Assembly: GCA_021307345.1 (NCBI GenBank)
Contig: CP089930.1
Coordinates: 3,844,001-3,908,000 of the forward strand
Reading direction: 5' to 3'
DNA from: Escherichia coli
Lineage (GTDB): Bacteria; Pseudomonadota; Gammaproteobacteria; Enterobacterales; Enterobacteriaceae
Length of the DNA: 64,000 bases
This document shows positions 10,277 to 19,789 of this stretch, piece by piece (position 1 is the stretch's first letter; each line of letters starts with the position of its first letter). The notes under the pieces are model-generated. The model was not told the DNA's origin and made no database searches. It saw only the letters and a program-made list of their open reading frames with translations. The translations under genes and the position numbers were made by a program.

Positions 10277-10326
10277 ACGGGGCAATACTTTTTACTGGCC
10301 TGCTCCCTCATTGGGAAGCGGGGCGC

Positions 10327-10354
10327 ATCATACCAAATGACACGCCGCTGTAAA
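10327..10354 (-). promoter_or_regulatory. tyrT stable-RNA promoter
   Basis: On the minus strand TTTACA (10349-10354) and TATGAT (10327-10332) are 16 bases apart, followed by the GC-rich discriminator GCGCCCC typical of stringently controlled stable-RNA promoters. The spacing and bases match the well-studied E. coli tyrT promoter. Fis sites are known upstream in K-12; here that DNA overlaps the purU terminator. Confidence 0.93.
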
Positions 10355-10373
10355 GCGTTACGTTGAGAAAAAT

Positions 10374-10422
10374 GAACTGGTTGCGTAATTTTCATCCGTA
10401 ACGGATTAAAGGCAACCAGTTC
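10374..10422 (-). terminator. purU terminator
   Basis: An 11-bp perfect stem (GAACTGGTTGC at 10374-10384 with its complement at 10412-10422) encloses a smaller hairpin, ATCCG/CGGAT. On the minus strand it is followed by ATTTTTCTC. It lies between the purU stop and the tyrT promoter. Confidence 0.75.
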
Positions 10423-10435
10423 TTTTTGCTGGCGA

Positions 10436-11278
10436 TTAAAGAATAATCGTCCGGTTACCGTAAACAAACACACGTTGCGCCAAAACCTGGTAAAGGGCGC
10501 GGCTTAATACGTTTTTCTCGACGTCACGACCTGCCCGCATCATATCTTCGGCTGTATAAGTGTGATCCACATGAATAACGTCCTGCATAATGATTGGACC
10601 TTCATCCAGATTGTCATTTACATAGTGTGCCGTTGCGCCAATTATCTTCACGCCGCGTTCATAGGCCTGATGATACGGACGTGCCCCAATAAACGCCGGC
10701 AGGAATGAGTGGTGAATATTGATAATTTTATTCGGGAAGCGCGCCACAAATTCCGGCGTTAATACGCGCATATACTTCGCCAGCACAACGTAATCAGGCT
10801 GATAAGCATCAATGGCATCCGCCATCTTTTGATCGTGCTCGTTGCGACTTAATCCTTCATGGCTGACCAGTTCAAATGGAATATCAAAACGTTCAACCAG
10901 CGAACGCAAGGTATCGTGGTTGCCGATGACTGCCGCGATTTCCACATCCAGTCCACCGTAATTGGCTTTCATCAGCAGATCGCCAAGGCAATGCGCTTCT
11001 TTAGTGACCAGAATGACTATCCGGCGACGACCGGCGGGATTTAGTTCGCGCACAGAGCCTTCCGGCAATGCGCTATCGAGATCCGCCAGCAGGGTCGAAT
11101 CATTAAAAATGCCTTCCAGTTCCGTGCGCATAAAAAAGCGTCCGGTACGATGATCAACAAATTCATTGTTCTGCACGATATTTAACTCGTGCTTGTAGCA
11201 AATATTCGTAATGCGCGCGATCAGACCTTTTTGATCCGGACAAATAGTACGCAGAACTTTTCGTTGGAGTGAGTGCAT
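10436..11278 (-). CDS. purU: formyltetrahydrofolate deformylase PurU
   Basis: A 280-residue enzyme hydrolyses 10-formyl-tetrahydrofolate to formate and tetrahydrofolate, supplying formate for PurT and balancing one-carbon pools. An N-terminal ACT domain occupies about residues 7-85 (TICPDQKGLIARIT). A formyltransferase domain follows, with the catalytic region INIHHSFLPAF and the conserved Asp in NLDEGPI. In E. coli methionine activates and glycine inhibits it, which fits the ACT domain. Length equals K-12 PurU. Gene order ychJ-purU-tyrTV is that of K-12. Confidence 0.98.
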   Translation of the reverse strand: MHSLQRKVLRTICPDQKGLIARITNICYKHELNIVQNNEFVDHRTGRFFMRTELEGIFNDSTLLADLDSALPEGSVRELNPAGRRRIVILVTKEAHCLGDLLMKANYGGLDVEIAAVIGNHDTLRSLVERFDIPFELVSHEGLSRNEHDQKMADAIDAYQPDYVVLAKYMRVLTPEFVARFPNKIINIHHSFLPAFIGARPYHQAYERGVKIIGATAHYVNDNLDEGPIIMQDVIHVDHTYTAEDMMRAGRDVEKNVLSRALYQVLAQRVFVYGNRTIIL

Positions 11279-11327
11279 TGCTGGAAAAACCTTGTTGAGA
11301 GTGTTTGCTAAACCGTACCGTCAACCA

Positions 11328-11786
11328 TTATTGGCCGCAGCACTTTTTAAATTTTTTACCTGAACCACAAGGGCAGGGATCGTTGCGGCCAAACTGTGGA
11401 CGTGTACCGTCAATATAGTACCACTGACCGTTTTCTTTCAAAAATCGCGAACGTTCAATTATCGCTCCTGTTTTACCCTGTTCGGCAAATCGGGCGACGA
11501 AGCTAACATAACCTACGTTATCTCCTTCGTGATATGAACGCTCAAATACGGTCAGCCCTAACCATTCGGTATGCGCAAATCCGGCAATCAATTCGGCACG
11601 TAACGCCGCTGCGCCACAGGACGGATGCCAGGTCTTAATTAAATAATCTGCGTCCTGCATCACAAAAGCGCAGTAACGCGAACGCATGAGATGTTCTGGA
11701 TCAGGTGCGACCTTTTCACCAGACACATAACGGTGGCAACATAGGCTATACTCGACAGCACTACCACAGGGACAAAGCTCAGACAC
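11328..11786 (-). CDS. ychJ: YchJ family protein with two SEC-C motifs
   Basis: A 152-residue protein of unknown function. Cysteine-rich SEC-C motifs sit at both ends: [14 protein letters not shown] at the N terminus and [13 protein letters not shown] at the C terminus, each a likely zinc-binding knuckle as in the SecA tail. The middle ([21 protein letters not shown]) is a small NTF2-like domain. The GTG at 11786 is chosen because it gives VSELCPCGS, matching the K-12 start, and has GGGAG about seven bases upstream; a start at 11807 would add seven unsupported residues. It lies upstream of purU on the same strand. Confidence 0.93.
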   Translation of the reverse strand: MSELCPCGSAVEYSLCCHRYVSGEKVAPDPEHLMRSRYCAFVMQDADYLIKTWHPSCGAAALRAELIAGFAHTEWLGLTVFERSYHEGDNVGYVSFVARFAEQGKTGAIIERSRFLKENGQWYYIDGTRPQFGRNDPCPCGSGKKFKKCCGQ

Positions 11787-11898
11787 AAATAATCTCCCTG
11801 GAAACAATAACGGCGTATTAATCGCCTGCGTAGCACTATGTTAACCGAGCAGTAGCGATGTGGCTACGGCTGCATTCCAGGGGAAGCCTTCAGGAACA

Positions 11899-12810
11899 AT
11901 GAGAAAGATAAAAATAGGGCTGGCGCTAGGATCTGGCGCGGCGCGAGGATGGTCGCATATTGGCGTCATTAACGCGCTTAAAAAAATGGGCATTGAAATA
12001 GATATCGTCGCTGGATGTTCAATCGGTTCGCTGGTGGGCGCTGCTTTTGCATGCGATCGCCTGACCGCGCTTGAACAGTGGGTTACCTCTTTTAGCTATT
12101 GGGATGTTTTACGGCTGATGGATCTTTCCTGGCAGCGTGGTGGATTGTTGCGCGGTGAGCGTGTGTTCAACCAGTACCGCGAAATAATGCCGGAAACAGA
12201 GATCGAAAATTGTTCACGCCGTTTCGCTGCGGTTGCCACTAATTTAAGCACGGGGCGAGAACTCTGGTTTACCGAAGGCGATCTCCATCTTGCTATTCGT
12301 GCATCATGCAGCATCCCCGGCCTGATGGCGCCGGTCGCTCATAACGGCTATTGGCTGGTTGATGGCGCAGTTGTTAATCCGATTCCTATTTCCCTCACGC
12401 GTGCGATGGGCGCTGATATTGTGATTGCGGTCGATCTGCAGCACGATGCTCATTTAATGCAACAAGATCTCCTTTCATTTAATGTCAGTGAAGATAATGG
12501 CGAGAACGACGATCCTCTCCCGTGGCATGCGCGTCTGAAAGAACGATTAGGCAGTATAACGGCACGTCGGGCAGTGACTGCGCCAACCGCAACAGAGATT
12601 ATGACCACGTCTATCCAGGTGCTGGAAAACCGTCTTAAACGAAACCGTATGGCTGGGGATCCGCCTGATATTCTGATTCAACCTTTATGCCCGCAGATAT
12701 CCACTCTGGATTTTCATCGTGCAAATGCTGCCATTGCGGCAGGACAATTAGCGGTAGAGAAGAAAATGGATGAACTTTTACCGCTGGTTCGAACCAACGT
12801 TTTGACCTGA
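11899..12810 (+). CDS. rssA: patatin-like phospholipase family protein RssA
   Basis: A 303-residue patatin-like protein. The oxyanion-hole stretch GSGAARGWSH is near residues 11-20, the nucleophile motif GCSIGS (G-x-S-x-G) near 40, and the catalytic Asp in VDGAVVNP near 155. The substrate is not established. It lies just upstream of rssB, an arrangement conserved in enterobacteria, with only 86 bases between. The ATG at 11899 is preferred because of CAGGA upstream and agreement with K-12; an upstream in-frame GTG at 11860 lacks support. The C-terminal end is about two residues longer than I recall for K-12. Confidence 0.93.
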   Translation: MRKIKIGLALGSGAARGWSHIGVINALKKMGIEIDIVAGCSIGSLVGAAFACDRLTALEQWVTSFSYWDVLRLMDLSWQRGGLLRGERVFNQYREIMPETEIENCSRRFAAVATNLSTGRELWFTEGDLHLAIRASCSIPGLMAPVAHNGYWLVDGAVVNPIPISLTRAMGADIVIAVDLQHDAHLMQQDLLSFNVSEDNGENDDPLPWHARLKERLGSITARRAVTAPTATEIMTTSIQVLENRLKRNRMAGDPPDILIQPLCPQISTLDFHRANAAIAAGQLAVEKKMDELLPLVRTNVLT

Positions 12811-12896
12811 TTTTTTATCTACACTTAAGTTAATTCTGACAGGCACTGATGGCAATAGCATGTCACTATTGAATAAAGCCAGTCAGGGGAGAGAAC

Positions 12897-13910
12897 ATGA
12901 CGCAGCCATTGGTCGGAAAACAGATTCTCATAGTTGAAGATGAGCCAGTCTTTCGCTCGCTTCTGGATTCATGGTTTTCCTCATTGGGAGCAACAACAGT
13001 ACTGGCGGCTGATGGGGTGGATGCCCTTGAGCTACTGGGAGGTTTTACACCCGATCTGATGATATGTGATATTGCAATGCCAAGAATGAACGGCTTAAAA
13101 CTGCTGGAACATATACGCAACCGGGGAGACCAAACCCCGGTTCTGGTGATTTCTGCTACGGAAAATATGGCAGATATTGCGAAAGCATTACGGCTGGGTG
13201 TGGAAGATGTTTTGCTGAAACCAGTTAAAGATCTTAATCGCTTGCGCGAGATGGTTTTTGCTTGTCTGTATCCCAGCATGTTTAACTCCAGGGTTGAGGA
13301 AGAAGAAAGGCTTTTTCGCGATTGGGATGCAATGGTCGATAATCCGACAGCTGCCGCGAAATTATTGCAAGAATTACAACCACCGGTTCAGCAGGAGATT
13401 TCCCATTGCCGGGTTAATTATCGCCAACTCGTTGCTGTTGATAAACCTGGTCTGGTACTTGATATTGCTGCACTTTCGGAAAACGATCTGGCTTTTTATT
13501 GCCTTGATGTAACCCGTGCTGGACATAATGGCGTCCTTGCAGCCTTGTTATTACGTGCGTTGTTTAATGGCTTATTACAGGAACAGCTTGCGCACCAGAA
13601 TCAACCTTTGCCTGAGTTAGGCGCGTTATTGAAGCAGGTAAACCATTTACTACGCCAGGCCAATCTGCCTGGTCAGTTTCCTCTATTAGTCGGCTATTAT
13701 CATCGTGAATTAAAAAATCTCATTCTGGTATCCGCAGGCTTGAATGCGACGTTGAATGCGGGTGAACACCAGATTCAAATCAGTAATGGCGTTCCGTTAG
13801 GAACATTAGGCAACACTTATTTGAATCAATTGAGTCAGAGATGTGATGCCTGGCAATGCCAAATTTGGGGCGCTGGTGGAAGGCTACGTTTGATGCTGTC
13901 TGCGAATTGA
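12897..13910 (+). CDS. rssB: sigma-S adaptor / response regulator RssB
   Basis: A 337-residue adaptor that hands RpoS to the ClpXP protease during growth. The receiver domain covers about residues 8-120, with the acidic pocket VEDEP (13-17), phospho-acceptor Asp58 (MICDIAMP) and the conserved Lys in LLKPVKD. The C-terminal half is a PP2C-like domain that has lost its phosphatase residues, as is usual for RssB. GGGGAGAG precedes the ATG. In E. coli its expression depends partly on sigma-S, giving feedback. Targets of sigma-S in this window probably include osmB and yciGFE. Confidence 0.98.
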   Translation: MTQPLVGKQILIVEDEPVFRSLLDSWFSSLGATTVLAADGVDALELLGGFTPDLMICDIAMPRMNGLKLLEHIRNRGDQTPVLVISATENMADIAKALRLGVEDVLLKPVKDLNRLREMVFACLYPSMFNSRVEEEERLFRDWDAMVDNPTAAAKLLQELQPPVQQEISHCRVNYRQLVAVDKPGLVLDIAALSENDLAFYCLDVTRAGHNGVLAALLLRALFNGLLQEQLAHQNQPLPELGALLKQVNHLLRQANLPGQFPLLVGYYHRELKNLILVSAGLNATLNAGEHQIQISNGVPLGTLGNTYLNQLSQRCDAWQCQIWGAGGRLRLMLSAN

Positions 13911-14111
13911 GCAAACGATAATTTGGGATAAAATTGCATTACCTGCTAATGTCTGCTGGTGGTACTATCGTCGCCATTCGTATAAGTAATTGTCTTAATT
14001 ATGTTAACTCGCTTCCTTTTCGGAACCAGGCGTCGCCAGGGTACTGATATACTGGGATGTGATACAGAAATATGAACACGTTCAATACACGAACAGTCCA
14101 GGAGAATTTAA

Positions 14112-15020
14112 ATGGCTGCCATTAACACGAAAGTCAAAAAAGCCGTTATCCCCGTAGCGGGATTAGGAACCAGGATGTTGCCGGCGACGAAAGCTATCCC
14201 GAAAGAGATGCTACCGCTTGTCGATAAGCCATTAATTCAATACGTCGTGAATGAATGTATTGCGGCGGGTATTACTGAAATTGTGCTGGTTACTCACTCA
14301 TCGAAAAACTCTATTGAAAACCACTTTGATACCAGTTTTGAACTGGAAGCAATGCTGGAAAAACGTGTAAAACGTCAGCTGCTTGATGAAGTGCAGTCTA
14401 TTTGCCCGCCGCACGTGACTATTATGCAAGTTCGTCAGGGGCTGGCGAAAGGTTTAGGGCACGCAGTATTGTGTGCTCACCCGGTAGTTGGTGATGAACC
14501 TGTGGCTGTTATTTTGCCTGACGTTATTCTGGATGAATATGAATCCGATTTGTCGCAGGATAACCTCGCAGAGATGATCCGCCGCTTTGATGAAACTGGC
14601 CATAGTCAGATCATGGTTGAGCCTGTTGCTGATGTGACTGCATACGGTGTTGTGGATTGCAAAGGCGTTGAATTAGCGCCGGGTGAAAGCGTACCTATGG
14701 TTGGCGTGGTTGAAAAACCAAAAGCGGATGTTGCGCCGTCTAATCTCGCTATTGTTGGTCGTTACGTACTTAGCGCCGATATTTGGCCGCTGCTGGCAAA
14801 AACTCCTCCGGGAGCAGGCGATGAAATTCAACTTACCGATGCTATTGATATGCTGATCGAAAAAGAAACGGTTGAAGCCTATCACATGAAAGGGAAGAGC
14901 CATGACTGCGGTAATAAATTAGGTTACATGCAGGCTTTCGTTGAATACGGTATTCGTCACAACTCGCTGGGTGCTGAATTTAAAGCCTGGCTTGAAGAAG
15001 AGATGGGCATTAAGAAGTAA
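14112..15020 (+). CDS. galU: UTP-glucose-1-phosphate uridylyltransferase GalU
   Basis: A 302-residue enzyme makes UDP-glucose from UTP and glucose-1-phosphate, feeding LPS core, trehalose, membrane-derived oligosaccharides and galactose metabolism. The nucleotide-binding signature [19 protein letters not shown] is near residues 17-35, and [18 protein letters not shown] is the sugar-phosphate region. AGGAG precedes the ATG. A strong terminator follows, so it is a single-gene unit. Length equals K-12. Confidence 0.98.
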   Translation: MAAINTKVKKAVIPVAGLGTRMLPATKAIPKEMLPLVDKPLIQYVVNECIAAGITEIVLVTHSSKNSIENHFDTSFELEAMLEKRVKRQLLDEVQSICPPHVTIMQVRQGLAKGLGHAVLCAHPVVGDEPVAVILPDVILDEYESDLSQDNLAEMIRRFDETGHSQIMVEPVADVTAYGVVDCKGVELAPGESVPMVGVVEKPKADVAPSNLAIVGRYVLSADIWPLLAKTPPGAGDEIQLTDAIDMLIEKETVEAYHMKGKSHDCGNKLGYMQAFVEYGIRHNSLGAEFKAWLEEEMGIKK

Positions 15021-15044
15021 CACCAATAGCGGTGTTTTCTACGA

Positions 15045-15075
15045 AACGGCATTGAGTTATCAATGCCGTTTTTTT
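15045..15075 (+). terminator. galU terminator
   Basis: AAACGGCATTG pairs with CAATGCCGTTT around a short AGTTAT loop, followed by a T run. It begins 25 bases after the galU stop. Confidence 0.93.
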
Positions 15076-15113
15076 ATAGCTTATTCTTATTGGATAGTCT
15101 TAAAACGGACAAT

Positions 15114-15140
15114 AAAAAATCCCGCCAATGGCGGGATTTT
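15114..15140 (-). terminator. hns terminator
   Basis: On the minus strand AAATCCCGCC pairs with GGCGGGATTT around an AT-centred loop, followed by TTTTTATTG. It lies just after the hns stop codons. Confidence 0.9.
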
Positions 15141-15166
15141 AAGCGAGCGTAATCTAAAAAAGATTA

Positions 15167-15577
15167 TTACTTGATCAGGAAATCGTCGAGGGATTTACCT
15201 TGCTCATCCATTGCTTTTTTGATTACAGCCGGAGTACGACCCTGACCAGTCCAGGTTTTGGTTTCGCCGTTCTCGTCAACGTAGCTATATTTAGCTGGAC
15301 GCTGTGCGCGTTTAGCTTTGGTGCCAGATTTAACAGCAGCCATGCTATTCAGCAGTTCGTTCGGGTCGATACCGTCAGCGATCAGCATTTCACGATATTG
15401 TTGCAGTTTACGAGTGCGTTCTTCAACTTCAGCAGCAGCCGCACTTTCTTCTTCGCGACGCTCGTTAACAACTACTTCTAATTTTTCCAGCATTTCTTCC
15501 AGCGTTTCAAGTGTACATTCTCTTGCTTGCGCACGAAGAGTACGGATGTTGTTCAGAATTTTAAGTGCTTCGCTCAT
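15167..15577 (-). CDS. hns: nucleoid-associated global repressor H-NS
   Basis: A 136-residue DNA-binding protein that silences AT-rich and horizontally acquired DNA. The N-terminal oligomerisation helices ([20 protein letters not shown] and following coiled coil) are followed by a linker and the C-terminal DNA-binding domain with the AT-hook-like TGQGRTP. The K-12 protein ends in LIKQ (137 residues); here the last codon is TAA, so the protein ends LIK, followed by a second TAA in frame. A Leu to Met change (NELLNSM) is also seen. The gene stands alone between two terminators with its own promoter. Confidence 0.98.
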   Translation of the reverse strand: MSEALKILNNIRTLRAQARECTLETLEEMLEKLEVVVNERREEESAAAAEVEERTRKLQQYREMLIADGIDPNELLNSMAAVKSGTKAKRAQRPAKYSYVDENGETKTWTGQGRTPAVIKKAMDEQGKSLDDFLIK

Positions 15578-15619
15578 TGTAGTAATCTCAAACTTATATT
15601 GGGGTGGTTTGTTGAGGTA

Positions 15620-15648
15620 ATAATAGAGCCTTAAATTCAGTTGTGCAA
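15620..15648 (-). promoter_or_regulatory. hns promoter
   Basis: On the minus strand TTGCAC (15643-15648) and TATTAT (15620-15625) are separated by 17 bases. Transcription would start about 35 bases before the hns ATG, in agreement with the known hns promoter. Confidence 0.85.
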
Positions 15649-16106
15649 TAGCCAGGAATGTAAGGAATTCAAAATTGTTCTTTATTTTGTGCCACCAATA
15701 AATATCTTTTCATAAAATTAGCCAGAAAAGATGCGGCATATAGCCCTATTTGCACCGATGATTTCGCATCATCTAAGGTTAAAACTTCCTGATTCATGTC
15801 ACATTTTATGTAGGGATTAACACGCGCTGACGTCTTTTACTCTTCGGTATTAGTCATGTTTACAAAAAATCCGCTATTAAGAGAATGATGAAAAGAAGAA
15901 CAGTCGCAATAAGTGCAGGGACTTCGTATTGCCGTATCCTGGAGGTCAACAGAGGGTTATTACTTGTGCAACAAGTTAAAGATTGTGAATAGTTACCAGG
16001 AGTCATTTACGCGGTTATAACAAGCAATACAGACACAATGATAGCTCTGAAGGATTATGTCATCCTTCTTAAGGAATGATGTATATACGCTCTTCTGCGT
16101 GTACTG
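15649..16106. other. AT-rich gap between hns and tdk
   Basis: About 460 bases separate the divergent hns and tdk promoters. No frame has both a plausible ribosome site and a recognisable product. The hns-proximal half is AT-rich and is likely to include the curved DNA through which H-NS and Fis act on hns in E. coli. An in-frame ATG at 16057 continues into tdk, but it lies upstream of the inferred tdk transcription start and is not used as the gene start. Confidence 0.6.
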
Positions 16107-16134
16107 TTGCGCTGTAAAACTGGCGAATTATGAT
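16107..16134 (+). promoter_or_regulatory. putative tdk promoter
   Basis: TTGCGC (16107-16112) and TATGAT (16129-16134) are 16 bases apart, placing a start near 16141, about 40 bases before the tdk ATG at 16180. The -10 is strong and the -35 only fair. Confidence 0.65.
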
Positions 16135-16179
16135 AAACTTCAGCCAACTTTATTTCATATCATTGAGGGCCTGTGGCTG

Positions 16180-16797
16180 ATGGCACAGCTATATTTCTAC
16201 TATTCCGCAATGAACGCGGGTAAGTCTACGGCATTGCTGCAATCTTCATACAATTACCAGGAACGCGGTATGCGGACTGTCGTATATACGGCGGAAATTG
16301 ACGATCGTTTCGGGGCAGGGAAAGTCAGCTCGCGTATAGGTTTGTCATCTCCGGCAAAATTATTTAACCAAAATTCATCATTATTTGATGAGATTCGTGC
16401 GGAACATGAACAACAGGCAATTCATTGTGTATTGGTTGATGAATGCCAGTTTTTAACCAGACAACAAGTATATGAATTATCGGAGGTTGTCGATCAACTC
16501 GATATACCCGTACTTTGTTATGGCTTACGTACAGATTTTCGCGGTGAATTATTTACCGGCAGTCAATACTTACTGGCATGGTCAGACAAACTGGTCGAAT
16601 TAAAAACTATCTGCTTTTGTGGTCGTAAAGCAAGCATGGTGCTACGTCTTGATCAAGCGGGTAGGCCTTATAACGAAGGCGAACAGGTGGTTATTGGTGG
16701 TAATGAGCGTTACGTCTCGGTTTGCCGTAAACACTATAAAGAAGCGTTAGAAGTCGGTTCTTTGACGGCTATTCAAGAAAGACATCAACACGATTAA
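16180..16797 (+). CDS. tdk: thymidine kinase Tdk
   Basis: A 205-residue type II thymidine kinase phosphorylates thymidine and deoxyuridine for the salvage pathway. The Walker A loop SAMNAGKST is near residues 9-17 and the Walker B/catalytic DECQFL near 87-92. Zinc-binding cysteines are in TICFCGRKA and VCRKH. The ATG at 16180 gives [15 protein letters not shown] as in K-12 and lies downstream of the inferred promoter; an in-frame ATG at 16057 would add 41 residues unlike the family. A hairpin terminator follows. In K-12 IS-like remnants lie between tdk and adhE; here only 302 bases do. Confidence 0.97.
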   Translation: MAQLYFYYSAMNAGKSTALLQSSYNYQERGMRTVVYTAEIDDRFGAGKVSSRIGLSSPAKLFNQNSSLFDEIRAEHEQQAIHCVLVDECQFLTRQQVYELSEVVDQLDIPVLCYGLRTDFRGELFTGSQYLLAWSDKLVELKTICFCGRKASMVLRLDQAGRPYNEGEQVVIGGNERYVSVCRKHYKEALEVGSLTAIQERHQHD

Positions 16798-16811
16798 TAA
16801 GATTTTCTTTA

Positions 16812-16852
16812 CTGACAGGATGAATCGAGGCCTTTATCCTGTCAGTTCGTTT
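16812..16852 (+). terminator. tdk terminator
   Basis: CTGACAGGAT pairs perfectly with ATCCTGTCAG across a 14-base loop, followed by TTCGTTTTAC. The T run is interrupted. Confidence 0.75.
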
Positions 16853-17049
16853 TACTAACTTCTTCCGAACCATAATCCTTTCTCTGCTCCTAACCATCGC
16901 TAAAACGTAATAGAACGATTTAGTGCTTCGTCATCTACGATGTTGAGTCATTTTCAGGTTATCGCGGTTAGCGCGCATTAGATAACAGTATATATGAGCA
17001 TACTAATGCAGTTGGGTTATTTGACTTTGTATAGCGTGTAGCGAAAACA
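16853..17049. other. non-coding DNA between tdk and adhE
   Basis: The whole tdk-adhE gap is 302 bases: a terminator at each end and about 200 bases between. I see no ORF, no inverted terminal repeats and no transposase remnant. In K-12 this junction carries a decayed IS4-family element and flanking sequence, absent here. Confidence 0.6.
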
Positions 17050-17077
17050 AAAAAACGGCCCCAAAAGGGACCGTTTA
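17050..17077 (-). terminator. adhE terminator
   Basis: On the minus strand AAACGGTCCC pairs with GGGGCCGTTT around TTTT, followed by a T run. It starts 22 bases after the adhE stop. Confidence 0.9.
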
Positions 17078-17099
17078 TGAGGATGTACAGAGTTACTGA

Positions 17100-19772
17100 T
17101 TAAGCGGATTTCTTCGCTTTTTTCTCTGCTTTAGCTGGAGCTGCTTCCTTTGCTGCTGGTGCTCCTTCTACGTAATCACGACCATAGTAGGTATCAAGCA
17201 GAATCTGTTTCAGCTCGGAGATCAGCGGGTAACGCGGGTTAGCGCCGGTGCACTGGTCATCGAATGCATCTTCAGACAGTTTATCTACGTTCGCCAGGAA
17301 GTCAGCTTCCTGAACGCCAGCCTCACGGATAGATTTCGGAATACCCAGTTCTGCTTTCAGCGTTTCCAGCCATGCCAGCAGTTTCTCGATCTTCGCAGCA
17401 GTACGGTCACCCGGTGCGCTCAGACCCAGATGGTCTGCGATTTCAGCATAACGACGACGAGCCTGTGGACGATCGTACTGGCTGAATGCAGTCTGCTTGG
17501 TCGGGTTGTCATTCGCGTTGTAGCGGATAACGTTACAAATCAGCAGGGCGTTGGCCAGACCGTGCGGAATATGGAACTGGGAGCCCAGTTTGTGCGCCAT
17601 TGAGTGACATACACCCAGGAAGGCGTTCGCAAACGCGATACCCGCGATAGTAGCTGCACTGTGAACACGTTCACGCGCTACCGGGTTTTTAGCCCCTTCG
17701 TGGTAAGACGCTGGCAGATATTCTTTGAGCAGTTTCAGCGCCTGCAGAGCCTGACCATCAGAGAACTCAGATGCCAGTACAGAAACATAAGCTTCCATGG
17801 CGTGAGTGACTGCGTCCAGACCACCGAAAGCACACAGGGACTTCGGCATATCCATAACCAGGTTGGCGTCAACAATCGCCATATCCGGGGTCAGTGCATA
17901 GTCTGCCAGCGGATATTTCTGACCTGTTGCATCGTCGGTTACAACCGCAAACGGAGTCACTTCAGAACCCGTACCGGAAGTGGTGGTGACGGCGATCATT
18001 TTCGCTTTCACGCCCATTTTCGGGAACTTGTAGATACGTTTACGGATATCCATAAAGCGCAGCGCCAGTTCTTCAAAGTGGGTTTCCGGATGCTCGTACA
18101 TAACCCACATGATTTTCGCGGCGTCCATCGGGGAACCACCACCCAGCGCGATGATCACGTCTGGCTTGAAGGAGTTTGCCAGTTCTGCACCTTTACGAAC
18201 GATGCTCAGTGTCGGGTCAGCTTCAACTTCAAAGAAGACTTCGGTTTCAACGCCGGCAGCTTTCAGTACAGAAGTAATCTGGTCGGCATAACCGTTGTTG
18301 AACAGGAAGCGGTCAGTCACGATGAGCGCACGTTTGTGGCCATCAGTAACCACTTCATCCAGCGCGATTGGCAGTGAGCCACGGCGGAAGTAGATAGATT
18401 TCGGAAGTTTGTGCCACAACATGTTTTCAGCTCGCTTAGCAACGGTTTTCTTGTTGATCAAGTGTTTCGGACCAACGTTTTCAGAGATGGAGTTACCACC
18501 CCAGGAACCACAACCCAGAGTCAGGGAAGGTGCGAGTTTGAAGTTATACAGGTCACCGATACCACCCTGAGAAGCCGGGGTGTTGATCAGGATACGGGCA
18601 GTTTTCATTTTCTGACCGAAGTAGGCAACGCGAGCCGGTTGGTTATCCTGGTCGGTGTACAGGCAAGAAGTATGACCGATACCGCCCATGGCAACCAGTT
18701 TCTCTGCTTTCTCTACCGCGTCTTCGAAATCTTTTGCACGGTACATTGCCAGCGTCGGGGACAGTTTTTCATGTGCGAACGGTTCGCTTTCATCAACAAC
18801 GGTCACTTCACCAATCAGAATCTTAGTGTTTTCTGGTACAGAGAAGCCCGCCAGTTCAGCAATTTTATAAGCCGGTTGACCAACGATAGCTGCGTTCAGT
18901 GCTCCGTTTTTCAGGATAACGTCCTGAACGGCTTTCAGCTCTTTACCCTGCAGCATGTAACCGCCGTGGGTAGCGAAACGTTCGCGTACAGCGTCATAAA
19001 CAGAGTCAACAACAACAACAGACTGTTCAGAAGCACAGATTACGCCGTTGTCGAAGGTTTTGGACATCAATACGGATGCAACTGCACGTTTGATATCTGC
19101 GGTTTCATCGATAACAACCGGAGTGTTACCAGCACCTACACCGATTGCCGGTTTACCGGAGCTGTATGCTGCTTTAACCATGCCCGGACCACCAGTCGCG
19201 AGGATCAGGTTAATATCAGGGTGGTGCATCAGCGCGTTGGACAGTTCAACAGAAGGTTGATCGATCCAGCCAATCAGATCTTTCGGTGCACCAGCAGCGA
19301 TAGCAGCCTGCAGAACGATATCAGCAGCTTTGTTGGTTGCATCTTTTGCACGCGGGTGCGGAGAGAAGATAATAGCGTTACGGGTCTTCAGGCTGATCAG
19401 CGATTTGAAGATTGCAGTTGAAGTCGGGTTAGTCGTTGGAACGATACCGCAGATAATACCGATTGGTTCAGCGATAGTGATAGTACCGAAAGTGTCGTCT
19501 TCAGACAGAACACCACAGGTTTTTTCATCTTTATAGGCGTTGTAGATATATTCAGAAGCAAAGTGGTTTTTAATTACTTTATCTTCGACGATACCCATGC
19601 CGGATTCGGCAACGGCCATTTTCGCGAGTGGGATTCGAGCATCTGCGGCAGCCAGAGCGGCGGCGCGGAAGATTTTATCAACTTGCTCTTGAGTGAAACT
19701 GGCATATTCACGCTGGGCTTTTTTTACACGCTCTACGAGTGCGTTAAGTTCAGCGACATTAGTAACAGCCAT
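17100..19772 (-). CDS. adhE: bifunctional acetaldehyde-CoA / alcohol dehydrogenase AdhE
   Basis: An 890-residue fermentative enzyme reduces acetyl-CoA to ethanol in two NADH-dependent steps and forms spirosomes. The N-terminal aldehyde dehydrogenase half (about 1-440) has the NAD loop ATGGPGMVKAAY and catalytic Cys in GVICASEQS. The C-terminal iron alcohol dehydrogenase half (about 450-870) has GGGSPMDAAK, and iron ligands in LDAVTHAMEAY and GVCHSMAHKLGSQFHIPHG. The tail AKAEKKAKKSA is usual. K-12 has 891 residues. AGGAG precedes the ATG. The long leader can fold over the ribosome site (see 19790-19921), consistent with the known need for RNase III in adhE translation. Confidence 0.99.
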   Translation of the reverse strand: MAVTNVAELNALVERVKKAQREYASFTQEQVDKIFRAAALAAADARIPLAKMAVAESGMGIVEDKVIKNHFASEYIYNAYKDEKTCGVLSEDDTFGTITIAEPIGIICGIVPTTNPTSTAIFKSLISLKTRNAIIFSPHPRAKDATNKAADIVLQAAIAAGAPKDLIGWIDQPSVELSNALMHHPDINLILATGGPGMVKAAYSSGKPAIGVGAGNTPVVIDETADIKRAVASVLMSKTFDNGVICASEQSVVVVDSVYDAVRERFATHGGYMLQGKELKAVQDVILKNGALNAAIVGQPAYKIAELAGFSVPENTKILIGEVTVVDESEPFAHEKLSPTLAMYRAKDFEDAVEKAEKLVAMGGIGHTSCLYTDQDNQPARVAYFGQKMKTARILINTPASQGGIGDLYNFKLAPSLTLGCGSWGGNSISENVGPKHLINKKTVAKRAENMLWHKLPKSIYFRRGSLPIALDEVVTDGHKRALIVTDRFLFNNGYADQITSVLKAAGVETEVFFEVEADPTLSIVRKGAELANSFKPDVIIALGGGSPMDAAKIMWVMYEHPETHFEELALRFMDIRKRIYKFPKMGVKAKMIAVTTTSGTGSEVTPFAVVTDDATGQKYPLADYALTPDMAIVDANLVMDMPKSLCAFGGLDAVTHAMEAYVSVLASEFSDGQALQALKLLKEYLPASYHEGAKNPVARERVHSAATIAGIAFANAFLGVCHSMAHKLGSQFHIPHGLANALLICNVIRYNANDNPTKQTAFSQYDRPQARRRYAEIADHLGLSAPGDRTAAKIEKLLAWLETLKAELGIPKSIREAGVQEADFLANVDKLSEDAFDDQCTGANPRYPLISELKQILLDTYYGRDYVEGAPAAKEAAPAKAEKKAKKSA

Positions 19773-19789
19773 AATGCTCTCCTGATAAT

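Noticed and set aside
16057-16179. Longer N terminus for thymidine kinase
   Set aside because: The upstream ATG precedes the inferred promoter start and the added residues do not fit the family.
18411-19421. 336-codon open frame opposite adhE
   Set aside because: A shadow of highly biased adhE codons; product is low-complexity and lacks any recognisable domain.
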